The position numbers and the translations under genes were made by a program. The notes below the pieces were generated by a model. The model ran no database searches. It was not told the DNA's origin and was given only the letters and a program-made list of their open reading frames with translations. This document shows, piece after piece, positions 56,221 through 64,000 of a stretch of DNA of 64,000 nt. This DNA is from Dactylis glomerata. Taxonomy: Eukaryota > Streptophyta > Magnoliopsida > Poales > Poaceae. The stretch is taken from the NCBI GenBank assembly GCA_007115705.1, contig QXEO01000243.1:1124917-1188916 (forward strand). Direction: 5' to 3'. The stretch's first letter is position 1. Each line of letters begins with the position of its first letter.

Positions 56221-59200
56221 GATGGAGCGGTAAGCCCATCGCCCTAGCGATGTTCAGCCATATACCTCCGGCTTGTCGATGTCCGATGATGAAGATGTCT
56301 GGCCTCGTCAGCCCAGACAAGTGGGCGGCCTTCGCCTCGTCGGTGCCCGTCCTGATGGTGTCCGCCTCGTCGGTGTCGGACTTGATGGCTTGCCTTCGCC
56401 TCGTCGGTGCCCGGCAAGAGATGATTATCTTCATCGGTAAAGGACATGTCGGTGGTGTGGTGGCTTCGCATCGTCAGTGCTAGGACGATGTTGAGGCAGA
56501 GTGTTGACGTAGAGTCGAAGTAGACTTGAATATCGTCGCGAAGCAGTGCGGCTTGGTGACGATAGTATATGAACTTGGCGATGTAGATCATGTGGCGCCG
56601 GAGGCATGCATGACCTTATTGAGGACTTATATGTCGTGGCCGTGTACGTTGGTGCCCTCACCATCTCGCTGGATAGGAGTCGATGAAGATGGCCACCATG
56701 TCATGGCCGTGTAAGTTGGTACCCTCGCCACCTGTTGTGCATGTATGTGACACGTCGGTGCTATAGGTAGCTGCCACTGTTGAGCGAGACGTCCGCTGCC
56801 TCACAATGCCTTGTCCCGCCTGGCGCCGAGTTTATGGCAGCCGGAGGGGTGGCGCGGGGGCATCGTCTCATTGCTAGGGACGGCACGCATGCACCGCGGC
56901 TCTGATACTTTGGCTGCATATATGACCCACGACACATTCATGTATGTGTATAGTGCATGCATGGTCTTATGCCTCACGATGCATGCAGCCAAGGCATGCA
57001 CCTCATGCGGTCTTGATATTCTTTCCATGCGTGCCTAGCTCGGCCACCAGGAGGTCGGGTCGTCAGTGTTTGCGATGACACCTCGCCTGGTAGTGTAGTC
57101 TTGTGCGCACCGGGCTCGGGCTACCTCCACATCGTGTTGTACGCCAGACCGGCGCGCAGGAGTGAAGATGGCGCCAGGCTGCATGCCAGCAACCTTCGCG
57201 CCGCCGTTGTCGTCTTTGGCGCCGCGGGTGAAGATGGCATTTGGCTGCACGCCAACAGCGTTCGCACTGCCGTCATTGTCTTCGGTGTTGCGGTAGTGAA
57301 TATGGCACCAGGGTACGCCGGCAGCCTTTGCGCTGCCACCGTCATCTTTGGTGCCGTCGGAGTGAAGATGGCATCGGGCTGCATGCCAGCAGCCTTCTCA
57401 CCGCCGCCGCTGTGCTCGGCGCCGTCCGTGCGCGGGAGTGGATATGTGGTATCGAGCTGCACGTCGGCAGCCTAAGCGGCTTGCAGAGGTGGGGACGGCG
57501 CCGAGCTGCATGCCAGCCTCCCCGGGATGCCAATGCCATCGTCTTGGGCGTTCTCCGGACCTGGGAGTGGAGACGGCACGCCGGGCGGCATGTAGGCAGT
57601 CTCCGTGTCGCCGCCAGAGCGTTCGGCGCCGCGGGAGTGAAGATGGCATTAGGCGTCCGCGGGGTGCACACTGGCAAACCAGACACCGTCGTCATGCGTG
57701 TTGCTTGGGATGGTGACGATGGCGCCGAGATGTAAGCCGTCAAACTTTGTCTTTGGCGCCGCATGAGTGAAGATGGCGCCAGGCCGCATACCAGCAGCCT
57801 TCACGCGGACGTCATCTTTGGCGCAACGGGAGTGAAGATGGCGCTGGGCTGCATGCCAGCTGCCTTCGCGCTGCCGCTGTCGTCTTTGGTCCCGCGGAAG
57901 TGAAGATTGTGCCGAGCTACACGCTGGCAGCCCAACACGGTTGATGTCGGCGCGGCTTGGAGAGGTGAAGATGGCGCCAAACTGGACGCCGGCCGCCCTA
58001 AGCCACCAACGCCGTTGCCTTGGGCTTTGTCCGTCGCATAAATGGAGGGCACGCCGGGCTGCAAGCCGACAGCCTTTGTGCCACCGACGTCGTGGTGTGA
58101 GTGAACACACATGGTGTCGGGCTGAGACGTGAGCAACACCTGTATGCCGGCGTTGCCGATTGCTGAGTTACACGACCATGCACCTATACGCCAAGTTGTT
58201 GGGCTGCACCTGTACGCCAAGACTTCTACTTGAAGATCCTGACGTGGATGTACGCGTGTGCTCTCATTATGGCGTACATTGTCAGGTCAAACGCCCGCCA
58301 AACGGAACTTGTGTTGGTCGTGCCCCTTGCCTCTGGCCGCCGACTGGTGGCAAGCTTCTCGATGTGAGGAACATGCCGGCCTATGGGCTGCCCAATGGGG
58401 AGCTCCGGTGGGGATGCCAATGCGCGCCTTCGCCCATGCGAGATAGACATGAACATCCGGGCACGTGATGACATTGACAGCAAGTGGTGCTCTTGCCACG
58501 ACGACCGCAAAGGTTGATTAGCAATATGCCACCGGATGAGCGGCACAGTCCTCGACTGTAGCCATGCCCCTGCATGACCTGTCAATGTTGTGGTTGGCGA
58601 CATGCGATGTCGGGACCTTGCGAGCAAGTTTGCGGTAGGTTAGTTGTCGCCGCTCCAACAGAGCCTTCTTCAGAGTGCAGCTACCCTTTGCAGAGAGCCC
58701 CGCATTGGGGAGCTCCGAGCCATATGGAAGGCGCCTCCATCATAGCCTTGGTTGGAAAGCCCTCCGCCCCTTGTTCGATGGATGCTCCCAGAATGCTGAG
58801 CTTCTACTCATAGTTGATGAAGCTCGTCTTAGTGCATAGATGGCACCTCCTTGGTTTAGGAAGTGCCTCCATGCTACCATCTTGCATGTTGGAGAAGATC
58901 TTGAAGACGAAATCGACGACCATTATTGCGCAGCAAAGATGGGAGGAGAACCAGGTCCCACCGGGCGTGCTAATTTGTTTGACACGAGAAAAACGTACGA
59001 CACTCCGCGAGGTAGGGGCGGTATCGTCGTTCTCTCATTCGCACCAGGGAACGGTAAAAAGAAAGAAAGTGTGCGGGCGTGCCAGTGTATCATGAATACA
59101 CAAAGAAAAAAATTTGAGGGAAAAGTATTTCATTAATCTTTGAGATAACAAATATAATTCCCATATGATTGCGCTTCGTGTGGCCTGCTAGCACGGCCAG

Positions 59201-60796
59201 CCTGACTATGGCGATTGTGCGATCTCTTGGTTCCCGGGGCCTCGAAAGGCTCCCGGTTAATTAATCCTGTGGGTTACGCCACGAGACACCTCCGATTAAG
59301 CCGTGTGGTCATCTTCGTCGTCTTTGCTTCACGTCCTGCATGTATGATGATGGTGAAGTGTGTGGGCAGCGGCAGAGCCCGTGTCCTCGTCGGTACACGC
59401 GCCGCTGAAAACGTGGCCTTTGCTCCGGCCTCGCCCGCCCTCGCCGTTGCGCCTCGTCGGTCTTGAACGGCGATGATGAGTGTTGTTGAAGTAGCATGAT
59501 GCAGTCCGCTTGGCTTGGACTTCTAGACGACTTTAACGGCTTCGTCGGGGTGTGCAAGGGGTATGCCTCGCGAGTGTAACTTTAGGAGACCGACGTCGGT
59601 GTAGAACCAACGCTCGCAGTCTAAGCCGGCTTGGCCGGAGTGGTCGGCACCACGTCTAGCCCGGCGCCGAGTACACGGCAGCCGGCGTAGTCGAAGGCAC
59701 CGTCTCACAAGGTCACGGAGAGGTGACGTCAGGTCGGATTCATGGCGAAGTGGCAGAGCTCGTCGCGCAGTATGGCGCCATGAGCTGCCATGACCATGCA
59801 CGTGCATGGGACATGCACTCAATGCATGCACGCACAGCTAGCTCGATCCATGCAGGCTTCAGACTTGCTCCATTGCTTGAATCATGCTGCTGTTGATCTT
59901 CTCGTCAAGCTATCCTAGCTAGCTCGACCAGGCCGGTCTCGGATAGACACCAACGACCCGCGGGTGGGTCAGCTCTTCTACCGGAACCTGTACGCCGCTT
60001 CGGTCCTGTAAGCAAGGCTTGCACGCCGAGCGTCAGGCTAAACGTCTATTTGGGCATCGTCCACGGAAGTGAATATGCCGCCGTGCTGCACTCCGGCATG
60101 GTGCCACCGATGTCATCTTCGGCGCCGTCTGTGCGCGGATATGGAGAAGATGCCGGGCTGCACGCCAGCAGCCTTGGTGCTGCAGTTGTTGTTGTGGTTG
60201 GGGAAATATCAAGGGCGCCAGGCTACGCGACAGCCCTGAGCCGCTGATGTCGTCTCACTGGTGGAAAAAGGGGCTTCCATTCGACCCTTTTGTCTCGAAC
60301 CAAATTCGATCCGCGACCAAAGGGTTCATCAGTCCCGGTTCATTTGAAAATGTGGGCCAGGGAGCATTAGTCCCGGTTCAAAAGGGACCTTCAGTCCCAG
60401 TTTCACCTAACAGCCGGGACTAATGCCCCGTGAACCTTTAGTCCCGGCTCGTAGCACCAACCGGGACTAAAGGTGCCCTTTAGTCCCGGTTGGTGCCACG
60501 AGCCGGGACCAATCACCCATTCAAACGAACCGCCCACTTCGCGCTAGTTATCCTCGACGACATTAACGACGACGCTTCGTATATCGTCGTGCTGATCGGG
60601 AACCGCCGGCGACGCGTTGGAACTCGATCTGCATTCACATCGCCGGCGTGTGCTCTCTCATCTTCTCCCTCTTTCACTATATAAATCACTCAACATTTGA
60701 TCATCTTCTTCCCCAAAACATCCCTCTTCTTCTTCCCCAAAACCTCTCCCACACATCACCATACCGCCGGCGCCCGCGAGCTCTCCCTCGGCGACA

Positions 60797-61517
60797 ATGG
60801 AGGAGCAACATTGGCCCCGGTCTCGGGTCTACTACGTGGTCATCGAAGAGATGAACTTCACCATCACGGAGACCCTCCGTGCTTCGAGGGTGGAGAAGTG
60901 GATCGGCAAGGTCAAGCGCCGGTTCCTCGACGACGCACCGGTCAAGTGCGTGGGCTTGGATTGTGAGTTCACCACTCACGAGGTCCCGCAGCGTGCCGCC
61001 GTCCTTCAACTCTCGGTGGCGTCCGAGATATTGATCTTCCAAATTTGTAAGGCCAATGCCGTGCCGCAACTCCTCAAGGACTTCTTGAAGGACACCACCA
61101 TCAAGTTTGTTGGTGCCGCCATCCACAATGATCTGCGCAAGCTAAGCCCATACGGAATTGTTATTCCGTCCGCATATGATCTTCAACAAGTTGTCCCAAA
61201 CCCCACTAGCAAGCCAACGCCGAGTCTCTATGATTTGGCCAATGCTATTATTGGGACACATCTTGAGAAGAAGAAGAGGGACAACAAGAAGAAGAAGGAC
61301 AAGAAGAAGAAGGGAGAAGAAGAAGAAGAAGAAGAAGAAAAAAAAGAAAAGAAAAGAAGAAGATGATCTAATTTTTGGTTGGGAAAAAGTTCCATTGAGC
61401 ATGAACCAACTAAAATATGCCGCTTTAGATGCTCGCCTAGGCTTTGAGATAGCTAGAAGATTCTGGAAGCTAAATGGCTACAATAGCAATGTTGATCGTC
61501 TTAACCTTAATAATTAG
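60797..61517 (+). pseudogene. Captured Werner-like exonuclease, copy 3 (frameshifted at the GAA repeat)
   Basis: Like copy 1: motifs I and II in frame from ATG 60797, then the frame is lost in the GAA tract (two fewer triplets than copy 1) before motif III. Motif II reads IHNDLRKL, the more usual form; copies 1 and 2 have IDNDLRKL. Confidence 0.8.
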
Positions 61518-61900
61518 GTGGATGATTATATATATGTATGGAAAAATGTTGGATGAGCAATTGGAAAAATGTTGGATGAGCCATATTGGATGAGTATGTT
61601 TGAAAAAATGTACTCCATTTGTTTCGGTTAACAAAGTCAATTAATTTTCGAATTTGTGATTTTTCAAGTATTTTTGCTTTTTTGAATATTTTAATCATCC
61701 GAAAATTAATAATTAAATTATATATAAAGAATATTTGAAATTCATTGGTGCTTATTATTCGTAATCATTGTTTCTTATTTTGTGAATTTATTTGGAATTT
61801 AAAAAAGTAATATTATATATTACCAAAGTGTATAGGTTAATAGAATAGGTACCATACCATTATCAAGAAGTCGCGAGCGCAGTCTTGGAAGCTAGTAGGG

Positions 61901-61969
61901 AAGGAATGGAGAAGTTAAGCGTGCTAAGGGTGGAGCAGTGTGAGGATGGGTGACCGACCGGGAAGTGAG
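61901..61969 (+). ncRNA. 5S-rRNA-like sequence in CACTA copy 3
   Basis: Identical to the copy-1 stretch, with box A at 61911-61925. Confidence 0.65.
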
Positions 61970-63054
61970 GACCACAAGTACTTGTAATTTGATATGTGAT
62001 ATGGAGTGAGAGCCATAAGTATCTAATTCTATATGAGAATAGAGATGATTAGATAATAGAGAAATAAAGAAAAATACAGAAATAAAGAAAATACAGAAAT
62101 TCTGAAACAGAAAATACAATTTTATACCGAATGGACCTATGGTCCCGGTCCGTGTTAGGAACCGGGACCAAAGGTCCTCAAGCCGCAACACATGCCCAGG
62201 GCCACGTGGCGGACCATTGGTCCCGGTTCATAAACGAAGCCTTTAGTCGCGCTTTGTTAGTCCCGGTTGCCGAAACCGGGATTAATGGTCTTTACAAACC
62301 GGGATTGAAGGCCTTTTTTCCACCAGTGCTGGCATCATCCGCCGGGGAAATCAAGAGCGCGCTAGGCTGCACGCCGGCAGCCTCCGTGATGCCGTCATCG
62401 TGGTCGGGGAAGTATCGTGGGCGCCATGCTGCACGCCGGCAGCCCCGAGCTGCCGACACCATCTTCTTGGGCTTCGTTCGCCGTGTGACTCAAGAGCGCG
62501 CCCGGCTGTACACCGGCAGCCTTCGCCCTGTCATGTCATGGTTGGGAAAGTATCATGGGCGCCGGGCTGCGCGCGCCGGCAGCCCTGAGGCCGCGGACGC
62601 CATCGTCTTGGGCATCGTCCGGACGTGGGAGTGGAGACGGCGTTCCGGGCTGCACGCCGGCAGTCTCCATGCCGTCGCCGTCGTCTAGGGTAAGCGTCGA
62701 CGAAGTGAATGCTGAGGTACACACCGGCAGCCTCCACGCTGCCCTTGTTGTCCTCGACGTCGTCCACAGAATTGAAGATGACGCCGGACTGCCTGTCGGC
62801 AGCCTCTGCGCCGACGTCTTCAGTGTCGTCGGAGTGAAGGTGGCACCTTGGTTGCACGGCGGTAGCCTTCGAGCACCGACACCGCCATCGTGGACGCCAT
62901 CCATGGGAGTGAAGATGTCAGGCTGTACGCGAGCACCGGGTACCATCGTCTTCGCATAGGTCGGAGATGTGAAAATGGCGCCGAGTTGCACACTGGCCAC
63001 CTACTCCATCGTCGGCGGTGTGGTCCAAGGTGATGAAGAAGACGCCAGTGTGCA

Positions 63055-63429
63055 CACCGTCCGTCTACGCCGTCTTCGGCGCCGTCCAAGGTGGTGAAGC
63101 GGGCGCCGGGCTGCATGTAGGCTGCCTATGCCGTCGACCTCGGCGTGGTCCAAGGTGGTGAAGAAGACGCCGGGGTGCACACCGTCCGTCTACGCCGTCT
63201 TCGGCGCCGTCCAAGGTGGTGAAGCGGGCGCCAGGCTGCATGTAGGCTGCCTATGCCGTCGACCTCGGCGTGGTCCAAGGTGGTGAAGAAGACGCCGGGG
63301 TGCACACCGTCCGTCTACGCCGTCTTCGGCGCCGTCCAAGGTGGTGAAGCGGGCGCCGGGCTGCATGTAGGCTGCCTATGCCGTCGACCTCGGCGTAGTC
63401 CAAGGTGGTGAAGAGGGTGCTGGGCTGCA
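63055..63429. repeat. 125-bp minisatellite, expanded in copy 3
   Basis: Units begin at 63055, 63180 and 63305 ('caccgtccgtctacgccgtc'). Copies 1 and 2 of the array have two full units at this place. Confidence 0.88.
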
Positions 63430-64000
63430 CCCGACGCCGTCATCTTGGGTGATGTCCGCCACGGGAGTCGAGGGTGTGTAGGGCTGCAAGCGGCAACCTC
63501 CATGCCGCCGTCGTCGTGATGGTCGGGGGAGTAGCGTGGGCACCGGATTGTAGGCCGGAGGCCTCATCGCCATCGTCCTTGACGCGGTTCGAGGTGGTGA
63601 AGACGGAGGTGAGCTGCACCTAGCACCATCATCTTGGACGATGTCTGCCGCGGGCATCGAGGGTGCGTAGGGCTGCACTCTGGTAGCCTCCACGCCGTCG
63701 TTCTTTTGGTGGTCGTGGGCGCCGAGCTGTACGTCGGCAGCCTTGCCGCCAGCCCCTATATTATCTCCTCGTGGTGCCGTACCACATCTCTTCCAACGGC
63801 AGCAGGTGCAATGCCGTCTCCCAGCGAGGTGAATGCATGCCTGTGTTGAATAGACAAAAGAAGAGAGAAGAGAGGGAGTGTTAACCTGTATTCTCACCAT
63901 TAGGGATCGTTAGCTTCTCCATGGCAGTTCTTCCTTGATCTTGATGTATATGCTGTTTTGGGTGTGTTAATGGATTGGAGCTGCATGGCTTGTGCGTGAC

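Larger units (their letters stand above)
48356..58975 (-). repeat. Tandem array unit, copy 2 (10,620 bp)
   Basis: Same content and order as copy 1, starting at TGTTTGACACGAG. Against copy 1 I count about 26 differences in the first 4 kb but about three in the remaining 6.6 kb (poly-T length near 54750, G/A near 56174, T/C near 58717). Confidence 0.88.
60256..62338. mobile_element. CACTA element in array copy 3
   Basis: Same element and flanks. It is shortened by an 18-bp deletion near 62236 in the right subterminal region. Confidence 0.85.
58976..64000 (-). repeat. Tandem array unit, copy 3 (partial, runs off the window)
   Basis: Covers the edge region, the CACTA element and the 125-bp minisatellite. 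It shares most copy-2 variants in the edge region. Unique changes include an 18-bp deletion near 62236 and an extra 125-bp minisatellite unit at 63180-63304. Confidence 0.88.

Noticed and set aside
1..64000. CRISPR arrays, bacterial operons, tRNA genes
   Set aside because: None seen. The tandem repeats are minisatellites without spacer structure, and no cloverleaf was recognised on either strand.

Overview
The window looks like a grass nuclear chromosome, most likely Triticeae (wheat, Aegilops or barley). The evidence is many-exon plant genes with GT-AG introns, TA-flanked Stowaway MITEs, a Gypsy LTR element with a tRNA-Asp-type primer site, CACTA ends of the 'tagtcccggtt' type, and deeply nested transposons. 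There are three host genes. All splice models below were built by eye from the reading frames, splice sites and remembered families; nothing was run.

Layout. (1) 133-1878 (+): the last six exons of a glutaminyl-peptide cyclotransferase. (2) 3230-15906 (-): a complete 35-exon gene for organellar glycyl-tRNA synthetase of the bacterial alpha+beta fusion type, 1077 codons plus stop. Its longest intron holds a Mutator-like element, which holds a palindrome-ended MITE-like element, which holds a 5'-truncated retroposon. (3) 15987-25776: a PIF/Harbinger element that landed 80 bp upstream of the synthetase ATG and was later split by a 7.0-kb gag-only LTR retrotransposon with two near-identical 1593-bp LTRs. 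(4) 26246-31741: a second, oppositely oriented Harbinger element with a decayed ORF1, split by a 2.75-kb Mutator-like element carrying a fragment of a protein-only RNase P (PRORP) gene. (5) 32305-36696 (-): a complete 14-exon peroxisomal acyl-CoA oxidase (ACX1 type) ending in the peroxisomal signal SRL. (6) 37260-37728: a broken LINE reverse transcriptase, cut off by the next block. (7) 37728 to the window end: a head-to-tail array of a 10.62-kb unit, two full copies and about half of a third.

The array unit is the most unusual part. It appears to be a minus-strand Gypsy-type element. It starts with TG, has a primer-site-like sequence against its edge, and keeps only the integrase C-terminus of pol; much of the rest is GC-rich minisatellite. 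Each unit also carries a 2.1-kb CACTA element. That CACTA holds a TATA box, a captured Werner-like 3'-5' exonuclease gene with all DEDDy motifs, and a stretch resembling the internal promoter of 5S rRNA. Copies 1 and 2 differ about ten times more in their first 4 kb than in the remaining 6.6 kb. This fits an LTR-internal-LTR-internal-LTR array better than a simple duplication. The exonuclease is broken in all three copies, at two different kinds of site.

The host genes are single-copy housekeeping genes with no functional link to one another. Everything else is mobile DNA that has piled up between and inside them.
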